Positions 1 to 7,285 of a stretch of DNA of 20,959 nucleotides are shown in pieces (position 1 is the first letter of the stretch; each line of letters opens with the position of its first letter). Where the stretch lies: assembly GCA_001275005.1 (NCBI GenBank), contig JWZX01002428.1:1-20959 (forward strand), given 5' to 3'. A model generated the notes under the pieces. That model saw only the letters and a program-made list of their open reading frames with translations, was not told the origin of the DNA and searched no databases. The translations under genes and the position numbers were made by a program. The stretch is from Chrysochromulina tobinii (lineage: Eukaryota; Haptophyta; Prymnesiales; Chrysochromulinaceae).

Positions 1-301
1 TGGCGATAGGTCGTCATAGCCAGCCGCACACACGCGCGCCATCGGTTCGACGGGAACCTGTGCATTGAAGAGAAGCGACGCGGAGAACACGACGCCGTGT
101 GCCCTCCAGGGGATTCCTGTGGGAGGTGCCCTGGGGTGAGGACCTGTGAAGTGGAAAAAAGCGGTCTCGCGAGACCGCCTTTTCCCCTTTCATCAGCCAA
201 CCACCCAGAATTCATCGGTCACAAAACCAGAATTCCACAACTCCGTGACTGATGAAATGGATAATTAGCTGACTGTCGAACGTGAAAGAGAATCTGAGTT
301 G
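1..301. other. Left-edge non-coding stretch
   Basis: I see no convincing coding frame, tRNA or other RNA gene here. The only clear structure is the palindrome at 153-187. The stretch could hold the untranslated end of a gene lying left of the window, but nothing in it shows which strand that gene would be on. Confidence 0.4.
153..187. repeat. Perfect 18-bp palindrome with A/T-tract arms
   Basis: The core at 161-178 (GCGGTCTCGCGAGACCGC) is fully self-complementary. It is flanked by GGAAAAAA on the left and CTTTTCCC on the right, so pairing extends outward with two mismatches to about 35 bp. As RNA it would form a strong hairpin followed by a U/C tract, which resembles a 3'-end or terminator-like element. 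As DNA it is a dyad binding site centred on CG. Function is inferred only; it does not match the replication-dependent histone 3' stem-loop. Confidence 0.6.
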
Positions 302-755
302 GCAGTTGCTCCGTTCCAGCTGCGAAAAACTGACTTGAGCAGCTGCGAAAAACATCACAGAAAATCTTCACAGCTCGACTCAACTTACCAAGAGCTGTGA
401 CAATTCGACTCACAGCTCATCAAATCTTAAGTAAGTTGCAACATAAGATTTCGCAGCTCCTAAACTTAGAGGAGCTGTGAGTCGAATTTTCACAGCTGTG
501 ACGAACATTTCGAGCAGCTGTGAGATAAGGCCCATTTTTCCCCACAGCTGCTCAAAGTTGAAGAGCTGTGAGTTGCATTCTCACAGCTCCTCGCAACAGT
601 TGTAGCAGCTGTGAGATTAAAACTCGCAGCTCCTCAAGTTGTCGAGCTGCGAGTTTTTACAGTCACAGGTGCTACAAGTTGCGAGGAGGTGTGAGAATGA
701 AACTCACAGCTGCTCGAACTTGAGGAGCTGTGAGAAAACATTTCACAGCTCCTCA
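302..755. repeat. Array of alternating inverted repeats with AGCT core
   Basis: A run of half-sites of the form CTCACAGCTNCTC alternates with its reverse complement, separated by 5-15 nt loops and A/T-rich spacers. Examples: 368-376 pairs with 392-400; 402-418 pairs perfectly over 17 bp with 472-488 and encloses a second dyad (422-429 with 444-451); 512-522 with 543-553; 563-572 with 580-589; 623-632 with 644-653; 703-715 with 722-734; 722-732 with 744-754. Because orientations alternate, many half-sites can pair with either neighbour. The array ends about 40 bp before the gene 1 start, so it lies in its promoter or 5' leader. CAGCTG is also an E-box core, but no factor can be assigned. Confidence 0.85.
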
Positions 756-796
756 TCTGTTGGAAAACACCGTTAACCAAACTCGACGCACAAAAC

Positions 797-3700
797 ATGA
801 AGCCCACGAGCATGGCCACGGGCTACAACCGAGCCCAATTTCGCACTATCGAGGAGGATTACAAGTGCGAAAACCTCACTCTTGTGTGGGCCAAGCAAAA
901 AGGCGAGTGGTGGCCCGCCCACCTCATCTCGCTAGGCTCGGAGGGAATGCACCTCGTGTCCTTCATTGGATGGGGACGGCGGCATGACGTGGAGGTGCCA
1001 GCGAACGACATACGGCAGGAGGAGCCGCAGCGGCAGCGCTCACGCCCAACACCACTCGACATCTCCGACGGTGGCACGCCAGAGCGTCACAAGCGGGCTA
1101 AGCACGCGCATACTCCGCATCGCACCTCGCGAAGCTCTCCAGGCCCGCCCGAGACGCCGGAAGGGTCGCCTCCGCCTCGCCTGAAGCTCAAAGTCGTCGT
1201 CCCGAGTGACGACTCCTTCGAATGCGCTGCGTGCGGCGGGCGTGGCACCGCATCGCAAATGCTCCGCTGCTCCTTGGGCTCTTGCGACTCGTGGGTACAC
1301 AGGTGCTGCGCAGGACGAGACGACGAGGCGCCGCCGCCGGTGAGCCACCCGCGTCGCTCGTATGCGTGCCCGCTGTGCGTGCCGCCGCCCACGGAGGCTG
1401 AGTCGGCGTCCGAGCCGCCGCCCTTGCCGCCGCCGCCCTCCCCGCCACCACTGCCGTCGACGCCGATGCTGTCGAAGGCTTTGGCGGCTCTCGGCGGCGT
1501 AGCCTCCTCGTCCTCTGCTGTGTCCTCGGCCTCCTCGGCGGCGAGAGCGGCGAGAGCGACCGTGGCGAAGGAGAAGCAGCTATTGGCCGATCTGTGCGCG
1601 GACCGTTTGATGGAGAGCGACGTGAGGAAGCACCTTCGGAGGTTCGGGCTGCCAACGGGCTGGGAAGAGGGCAAGAGGCAGGGGGGCTTGCTAGCCTGCG
1701 ACCTTGCCGCGACGCTGCGCCAGCGCCTCGCAGGGCAGCTGCGATCCCTCATCGCCACAGCCGAGCAGGAGGCGGAGAAGGCGGCAGCGGAGGAGGCGGC
1801 GGAGGAGGAGGCGGCGGAGGTGGCAGTTGCGGCGGGGGCGGCGGCGGCGGCGGCGGTGGAGGCGGCGGCGAGGGCGGTAGAGGAGGCGGCGAGGGAGGCA
1901 GAGGCGACGAGCGTTGTGGTGAGCATTGAGGTGGGATCGGAGGCGCATGAGTCTACGTCAGTGACGATGGAGATCGAGACACCGGTGACACCGGCAGCGG
2001 CCAAGTACCGCTGCGCATCGCCCGACCACCCCGATACCTCGCGGACCGAGATAATGCCCGAGATCGGAGCTCCGGCGACTCCAAACGAGATCATGCCCGA
2101 GATCGGAGCTCCGGCGACTCCAAACGAGATCATGCCCGAGATCGGAGCTCCGGCGACTCCAAACGAGATCATGCCCGAGATCGGAGCTCCGGCGACTCCA
2201 AACAGGACGCCGCAGACGGCGGTAAAGGCGGTAAAGGCGGACGAGGCGGCGGCGGCGTCGGGGGCGTCAAAAGCGCCCGAGGCTTCGTCAAAAGCGCAAG
2301 CGGCTTCGTCAAATGCGCACGCGGCTTCGTCAAATGCGCACGCGGCTTCGTCAAATGCGCACGCGGCTTCGTCAAATGCGCCCGAGGCTTCGTCAAATGC
2401 GCCCGAGGCTAAGTCGACTGCGGCTACGTCGGCGCCGTGTGCAGGGTGCCTCGAGGGTTGCGACGCGTGCGGCATCATGTGCCCGGTGTGCGCCGAGGAG
2501 CTTGAGGCTACAGCGGCGGCGACAGCCCGTTGCCAGCTATGCGGGGTGCGAATGCACGCCCGATGCGCGAGCCTGCGCCTGAGCTCGCAATCTGGCTTGA
2601 GCTCGCAACCTCCGCCGACGCGCCGCCTGAGCTGCGCCGAGTGCGACGCCCTCTCTGATGCCGTCTCGATCGCCTTTGCCCGCGCGTATGGTTGGGCCGC
2701 GCCCGAGATAGCGCGCTCGACCGAGGCGCTCAACACAGCGGCTATGCAGGTGCGACCGGTGGCGAACGCTGCCATCATTGAACTAGCGTGCGCGTGCGCA
2801 CGCCGGTTCCGAACGCGCGCCCTAGCAGGCCAAGGCCCTCGCTGCGCCCTCAACGTGGAGGCGAACGCGTACTTTGCCTCGTGGCGCACGGCCACGCGGC
2901 TGCGCCTTGCGGCGTTTGGGCCGTCGGCGGTGCCGCGGCTCGGACGCGGGCGGGTGGGCGGCGGCGGGTGCGGCGGCGACGGCACTGCCGACGAACACGT
3001 CGGGGGGGCGGCGCTCGGGGCGGCGCTCGGCGGCGGCGGCGGCGGTGCGGCCACAGAAGGTTGGTGCCGCTTCGTCCTCGAGGCGGGGGGAGCGGAACTC
3101 TTCTTCCTTGTGATGGGGCGGCTCGACGATACCCTGGCGCTACGCTCGGCGGCGTGCGTGTGCGCCGAATGGTCGCATCTACTCGACCGCTCACGCTCGT
3201 GTGAGGCGGCGGCGGTGTGGCGACAGGCGGTGCTGACCGCGCCTCGTGGGCGCCTCACACTTGCGGCCGCACTTCGCTCCACACGACCCGGTGATCGTCT
3301 TCGCATCGCGGCCGGGGTGCACTCGGCGCCGCTGCTTGTGCCGCACCCGCTGCACATCAGCGCGGCGCCTGGCGCCATCGTCACCGGACCGATCACCCTC
3401 ACGGATCCGAGATCAGCCGAGATTGGCCGAGATCGACCGAGATCAGCCGAGATTGGCGTCACGGGCAGCGCCGTCCCGAGCGCCGGCCCCGGCCGTCAAG
3501 GTCGCCTGTGTGGCCTTCGCGTCGAGCACTTTTACGAGACGGCCATCACCGTGCTGGGGGGCTGGTGGACTCTCGAGAACTTAGAGATCGTCTCGAGCCA
3601 GGCACCCAAGCGAGCATGCGTGGGCGTGCTGCTGCGAGCGGCGGCGCACGTGGACGTTGTGCACAGCGTCATCACGGGCGCCTCGTCCGTCATCACGCTC

Positions 3701-3994
3701 GGCTCACCGCACGCCTCGCTCGTGGCGCACGACTGCACCTTCGGCAACACGCGGGCCGCGATCGCCTCCGAACGCGGTGGCAAGCTTGACGTGCGCCGCT
3801 GCTCGTTCAGCCTCGAGCTGCCGAGCGATGTGGGCTTTCGGCTCGCCGCCGACACACGCGGCTTTGTGGGCATGGGGCTGCTCGTCTCCCCCACCACCAG
3901 CGGCGGCAGCCTGTGGGGGCGAGTGCTGCCGCCGAAAGCGGTCTGCGTCGAGGCCGAGGAGGCCGACGAGGGCGCGGCCGCGGGCGCGAGCTGA
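797..3994 (+). CDS. PWWP-like/PHD/F-box-like/beta-helix multidomain protein
   Basis: A 1065-aa uninterrupted frame, starting at an ATG with A at -3. Residues about 25-72 form a PWWP/Tudor-like module with the signature VWAKQKGEWWPAHLI. Residues 143-194 are a PHD finger with C4HC3 spacing (C143, C146, C158, C163, H168, C171, C191, C194). An Ala/Glu helix lies near 320-370, followed by two coding tandem repeats. A second Cys-rich PHD-like finger spans about 548-616. Residues about 757-812 resemble an F-box, and about 815-1045 resemble the right-handed beta-helix repeats found in FBXO10/FBXO11-type proteins. Family knowledge suggests a nuclear reader of histone marks (PWWP, PHD) that might act as a ubiquitin-ligase substrate receptor (F-box). 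The role in this organism is inference. The N-terminal modules are the surest; F-box and beta-helix calls are weaker. Confidence 0.75.
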   Translation: MKPTSMATGYNRAQFRTIEEDYKCENLTLVWAKQKGEWWPAHLISLGSEGMHLVSFIGWGRRHDVEVPANDIRQEEPQRQRSRPTPLDISDGGTPERHKRAKHAHTPHRTSRSSPGPPETPEGSPPPRLKLKVVVPSDDSFECAACGGRGTASQMLRCSLGSCDSWVHRCCAGRDDEAPPPVSHPRRSYACPLCVPPPTEAESASEPPPLPPPPSPPPLPSTPMLSKALAALGGVASSSSAVSSASSAARAARATVAKEKQLLADLCADRLMESDVRKHLRRFGLPTGWEEGKRQGGLLACDLAATLRQRLAGQLRSLIATAEQEAEKAAAEEAAEEEAAEVAVAAGAAAAAAVEAAARAVEEAAREAEATSVVVSIEVGSEAHESTSVTMEIETPVTPAAAKYRCASPDHPDTSRTEIMPEIGAPATPNEIMPEIGAPATPNEIMPEIGAPATPNEIMPEIGAPATPNRTPQTAVKAVKADEAAAASGASKAPEASSKAQAASSNAHAASSNAHAASSNAHAASSNAPEASSNAPEAKSTAATSAPCAGCLEGCDACGIMCPVCAEELEATAAATARCQLCGVRMHARCASLRLSSQSGLSSQPPPTRRLSCAECDALSDAVSIAFARAYGWAAPEIARSTEALNTAAMQVRPVANAAIIELACACARRFRTRALAGQGPRCALNVEANAYFASWRTATRLRLAAFGPSAVPRLGRGRVGGGGCGGDGTADEHVGGAALGAALGGGGGGAATEGWCRFVLEAGGAELFFLVMGRLDDTLALRSAACVCAEWSHLLDRSRSCEAAAVWRQAVLTAPRGRLTLAAALRSTRPGDRLRIAAGVHSAPLLVPHPLHISAAPGAIVTGPITLTDPRSAEIGRDRPRSAEIGVTGSAVPSAGPGRQGRLCGLRVEHFYETAITVLGGWWTLENLEIVSSQAPKRACVGVLLRAAAHVDVVHSVITGASSVITLGSPHASLVAHDCTFGNTRAAIASERGGKLDVRRCSFSLELPSDVGFRLAADTRGFVGMGLLVSPTTSGGSLWGRVLPPKAVCVEAEEADEGAAAGAS
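2048..2203 (+). repeat. Four 39-bp coding tandem repeats
   Basis: Inside gene 1, four near-identical 39-bp units encode EIMPEIGAPATPN four times (residues 418-469). The first unit differs by one codon base (ata for atc). The unit length is a multiple of three, so copy-number change would keep the frame. Confidence 0.95.
2282..2407 (+). repeat. Six 21-bp coding tandem repeats
   Basis: Inside gene 1, six 21-bp units begin GCTTCGTCAAA and encode the heptad ASSNAHA or its variants (ASSKAQA, ASSNAPE), with degenerate flanking copies on both sides. It is a flexible, low-complexity linker between the first PHD finger region and the second Cys-rich finger. Confidence 0.92.
3409..3458 (+). repeat. 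Decamer tandem array inside an exon
   Basis: Five head-to-tail 10-bp units of the form GATNNNCCGA lie inside the beta-helix-like part of gene 1 (GATCAGCCGA, GATTGGCCGA, GATCGACCGA, GATCAGCCGA, then a partial unit). They encode RSAEIGRDRPRSAEIG. The stretch has no internal GT-AG pair that would let it be removed as an intron, so it is probably translated as a short insert between beta-helix strands. Confidence 0.85.
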
Positions 3995-5067
3995 GCAGTG
4001 TCTTGGCTTGGTGAGCGCTCTATAAACTTGCATCACTGTACGTCGACCGCATTCCGCGTGTGCACTCTTTGGACCCGCGCGCCCGCGCTCAGCTTCTCGT
4101 CCATAACGAGCGGACCGGCTGCGGCACGTAATATAATTATAAATTTATAGCGCAGACCGGTTAATTTAAACCGCGGTTAGCGTAGCGTCGGTACGCGCAA
4201 CCTCGTCACGCGTTCGGCGAATCGGCGTTCCGGTTCGGGCAAATTGCGGCAGATGGCGCGAGCGCGAGGCCGGCCGGCGGCCGGGCGCCGGCCCGTGCGT
4301 CGCTCGCGTAGCGTTTTTAAGTGACGCGTCCGGTCTGAAGGTGACGAGGCTGAAGCGGAGGGGACTTGTCCACAAACGAAACCGCAAACGCCAACGCAAG
4401 CAACCACGATGCGCGCGCGTTGCGCCGCCTGTGTCCTGTGCCGTACGCCCGCCGCCACATGGCCGCCACTGCCTGACCCGACCACCCACACATTGCGCCC
4501 CGCCCAGGGAGGTCTGTCCGGCGTGCCCCTAACCCGAACGGTACGGCTTTTTCACACCCACCCCTGCAACAACATGCGCCGGTCTGTTTCCAAGCCCCAC
4601 CTAGCCCAACCGGTCTGCTCCGATCCACCCGAACCACTTCGGTACCGAACGACGGCGGCGGCGGCGGCAGAAAGCGAAAGGCCCCGGCTCTGCGTGTCGA
4701 ACGGGCATGGTAACGGCGGCGGCGGCCATGGCCGCCTCTGCGCTCTCTAACACTCGAACTACAAGCGTCTGCGCTTGGACAAGGGTACGGGGACAGTGCA
4801 GCGGCGACAGACACTGCGCGCGCATCAGCCCTGGCCTCCGGCCTCGACGGCTGCACTCATCGTTGCTTCGTCGTTGCCTCGTTGTTGCCCTTCTTGACCT
4901 TCCACGCGAGAGAACTTCCACGCACTCGAAATCTGTATTGCCCTTCTTGACGACATCTGTATTGCACGCCACGTCCACACGTTCACACGTCCACGTTCAC
5001 ACTTCCACGCTGCACTTGCACGCCACGCTGTGCTTCGACGCCACGGCGCCATAGCAGACGAGCTGCC
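3995..5067. other. Convergent intergenic gap without a gene
   Basis: This gap of about 1.07 kb separates the stops of two convergent genes. I find no credible coding frame; short frames here are compositional. It holds an AT-rich island near 4129-4170 next to the palindrome AACCGCGGTT, CpG-rich text with repeated CCGGTCTG-like words, and loosely repeated CTTCCACGC / CCTTCTTGAC words at 4888-5030. The 3' UTRs of both neighbours must lie here, but no poly(A) signal is clear. Confidence 0.5.
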
Positions 5068-5133
5068 CTCCGAGATCGATGGCTCAAACCTCCGAGATCG
5101 ATGGCTCAAACCTCCGAGATCGATGGCTCAAAG
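5068..5133. repeat. Three 22-bp tandem repeats over a stop codon
   Basis: Units at 5068-5089, 5090-5111 and 5112-5133 read CTCCGAGATCGATGGCTCAAAC; the last ends in G. The third copy contains the TGA stop (minus strand, 5130-5128) of the eight-TM gene, so the array forms the coding end and the start of its 3' UTR. Confidence 0.93.
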
Positions 5134-6490
5134 TGCCATCGCGTCCTCCTCTACCGCGGCCTTCGAGACCTCGACGTCGACCGATTTGGAAGAGAGGACC
5201 TCTGAGGTGCGCCCCTCTGGCATCGCCGGAGCCACCGCATAGAACATCTGCGCCGCGAAGGCCACGGCCAGCCACGAGCCGAAGTAGCCGTTGCCAGTCA
5301 CGTGGAAGGGCGACGAGCCGGGGAAGGTGGTCCAGAAGGCCTCGACCACCCAGCTGACCAGCATGACCAGCTTGATGAGGGTGCCGAGCATCGCGATCTT
5401 GCCGGCGAACAGAGTTGGCCTGAAGACGAAGATCGTAGCGACGATGATCGTGGCGACGGACAGCCAGAAGGCGAACACCATTGCGGGCGTGTTGTACAAG
5501 ACGATGGCTTCCTGCAGCTCTCGGCCCAGAGTCATCTCATCCTGTGGTGGCTCCACCTCCTCGAACTGCTGCAGCATGCGGCCGGCGCCGGCGGTGCCGT
5601 TGTTGGTCGGCGAGGGCGACGGTGGCGGCGGCGAGGGCGACGGTGGTGGCGGCGACGGCGGCGGCAGCGAGGGCGGCGGCGGCGGCGAGGCCACCGGCCG
5701 GGGCGGCGGCGAGGATGGCGGCGAGAGCAGCGAGGGGGGGGGAGCACGCGTCATGTTTGTCATGTTCGTCATGTTCCAATTCGAGGGGGGCATCGGTGGG
5801 GGATTAATGCGCCACAGGGGGCGGGGGGGGCCTGAGGGCATTTGAGTGGTGTCGAAGACGATATACGGGAACGCTTGGACTGCGGGCACCGGGGCCGAGG
5901 CGCGCGGGGTCACGTGAGCGTCAACACGGCGCGGGGCGGCGCTGGCAGGGGGCCGCGAGTTCGAGCCTCGGGGCGTTCGTACGGAGGACCATGATCGACG
6001 AGATGATGATGCCCCACGCGGGCGAAACGCCCTTCTTCGCAATGTCCTCGCCGTTCTTGATGGCATCCACGCCGATGTTGCCCAGAGCAGCGCACACGCC
6101 CGCCCAGCACGCAAAGTATCCGTTGTTCGTCTGATCGAACCCATGCTCCGGCTGGTTTGTCATGATCAACGCGCCAATGGTTGCGTTCAAGAAAAGGACG
6201 AAGCTCAGGAGAGATTCGACGGTGATCGGCGCGTACAACAAGGGGACCTTGGCCACGAGGACCTTCGACAGCAAGTCGGGCTTGTACTTGAGCGCTACCA
6301 GACCAACGGCGCACAGGACGATTTCCATAATGGACCAGACGAAGGCGTAAGCATTGTTCCAGCCGACGCAGTATTGCATGCCACCGGAGACGGCGCACGT
6401 GTCCACTGGGTCATTAGTGAGGAACAGCGATGCAATCAAGACCACCGTCGAGGTGACCAGCAAGAAGCCGGTGGATGTGGAGTTCAGCAT
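5128..6490 (-). CDS. Eight-TM protein, duplicated four-TM halves
   Basis: Two frames are joined across an intron: exon 1 is 6490-5983 and exon 2 is 5879-5128, giving 419 aa. The ATG at 6490 has G at -3; the frame is open upstream but without an ATG. I see about eight membrane segments, for example GFLLVTSTVVLIASLFLT, AYAFVWSIMEIVLCAVGL, SLLSFVLFLNATIGALIM and, after the loop, AMVFAFWLSVATIIVATIF and LIKLVMLVSWVVEAFW. Both halves end in a related NGYF-x3-W segment (NNGYFACWAGV, GNGYFGSWLAV), which indicates an internal duplication. Between the fifth and sixth segments lies a loop of roughly 100 residues with three NMT sequons and SPPPP tracts like hydroxyproline-rich cell-surface proteins. I do not recognise the family; a MARVEL-like or tetraspan-type surface protein is a guess. 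Confidence 0.72.
5880..5982 (-). other. Phase-1 intron of the eight-TM gene
   Basis: On the minus strand the donor is CTCC|GTACGA and the acceptor is CCCGCAG|TCC, length 103 nt. Splicing joins codon C|TC and makes one continuous hydrophobic segment (GIIISSIMVLLQAFPYIVF). Without splicing the first frame runs into a stop after about 18 residues. No RNA evidence is available. Confidence 0.72.
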
Positions 6491-7285
6491 GGCTGATTCG
6501 AGGAATTGACTGGTGGATTCCAACGAGTTTCTGGAAGGACCTGCCCTCGAGCCGGTCGACGGAGGGGCGCGCCTTTTCCTAGAATCTAGCGAATCTTGAC
6601 TGAACCTCGCGCATTTTGTCGAATGAGAAAGATCTATCTATAATTTCTCTGAAAATTGAGCGATCAATCGTGAACTTGACCTCCAGAACAACGGCCCCGT
6701 TCTCGGCACCTTCGGCGGCGTCGGCTCCGGCACCATCGTCTAATCGTCGACACCTGCGAGGTGCCCCTGAGCCTCGACCTGAGCCTGACCCCCAGCTACC
6801 CCGCAGCCCCTCCCCCTACGCAATCAGAGTACAGAGAGAGAGCCACACACGCTGTCGCGCTCCCTCTCGAGTCCGACACACATGAGCGAAGACGTCGTAT
6901 GTGAGAATCCGACATTAATCCGACATCCCCACGGATGACCTCCATGCACCTCCAGGCCGAGAATCCCTCAAACTCGCCCGTGCTCCTCACAATCGAGCAG
7001 AAGACGCTCTCCCATGTCTCGTCACCATCGGTGAGGGGCCCTTGCTACATGAATCTTACATACGGCTCAGCGGGTGCTGCAGCTGCGCTGCGCATGGGGT
7101 GGGGTGGGGCGTGGGTCGGTGGGTGCATTCACAGGCAGCAGGCTCGAAAATCTGGCGGAGAGATGGTGCCGCCCTCGCCGAGCACGGCAAGCTGGCGCCT
7201 GTGAAGAGCGCCTGTGAAGAGCAGAAGAGCGCCTGTGAAGAGCTCCTGTGAAGCGCACCCACGCGCGCGCGTTTCGAGCGCGTGC
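6491..7285. other. Tandem intergenic region, promoter of eight-TM gene
   Basis: This 795-bp stretch lies between the permease stop and the eight-TM gene start, both on the minus strand. It holds no supported gene. An AT-rich segment at about 6628-6655 (TCTATCTATAATTTC) is a possible core-promoter element for the downstream gene, about 140-165 bp upstream of its ATG. The permease-proximal end carries a short tandem repeat. Confidence 0.45.
7195..7254. repeat. 13-bp tandem repeats in permease 3' region
   Basis: Units GCGCCTGTGAAGA at 7195-7207, 7208-7220 and 7229-7241, plus a diverged copy at 7242-7254, are interrupted by an 8-bp GCAGAAGA. They lie about 30-90 bp downstream of the permease stop and are probably in its 3' UTR. 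Confidence 0.9.

Noticed and set aside
20-70. GGTTCGACGGGAACC as part of a tRNA
   Set aside because: It is a small hairpin only; no cloverleaf can be drawn around it.
302-755. CRISPR-like array
   Set aside because: The repeats alternate orientation and have short, irregular spacers; no cas genes; the setting is eukaryotic.
3409-3458. Decamer array in gene 1 as an intron
   Set aside because: There is no GT donor in or just before the array, and the frame stays open through it.
1087-3462. 791-aa open frame antisense to gene 1
   Set aside because: It mirrors the GC-rich coding strand, including the repeats read backwards, and shows no domain. The plus strand carries PWWP-like and PHD motifs.
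4409-4750. 113-aa frame starting at an ATG in the first convergent gap
   Set aside because: No motif and Pro/Arg/His-rich text typical of random GC-rich frames; the opposite strand is equally open.
5945-5975. GAGTTCGAGCCTC as a tRNA T-arm
   Set aside because: No matching acceptor stem, D-arm or anticodon arm could be found around it, and it lies within a predicted intron.
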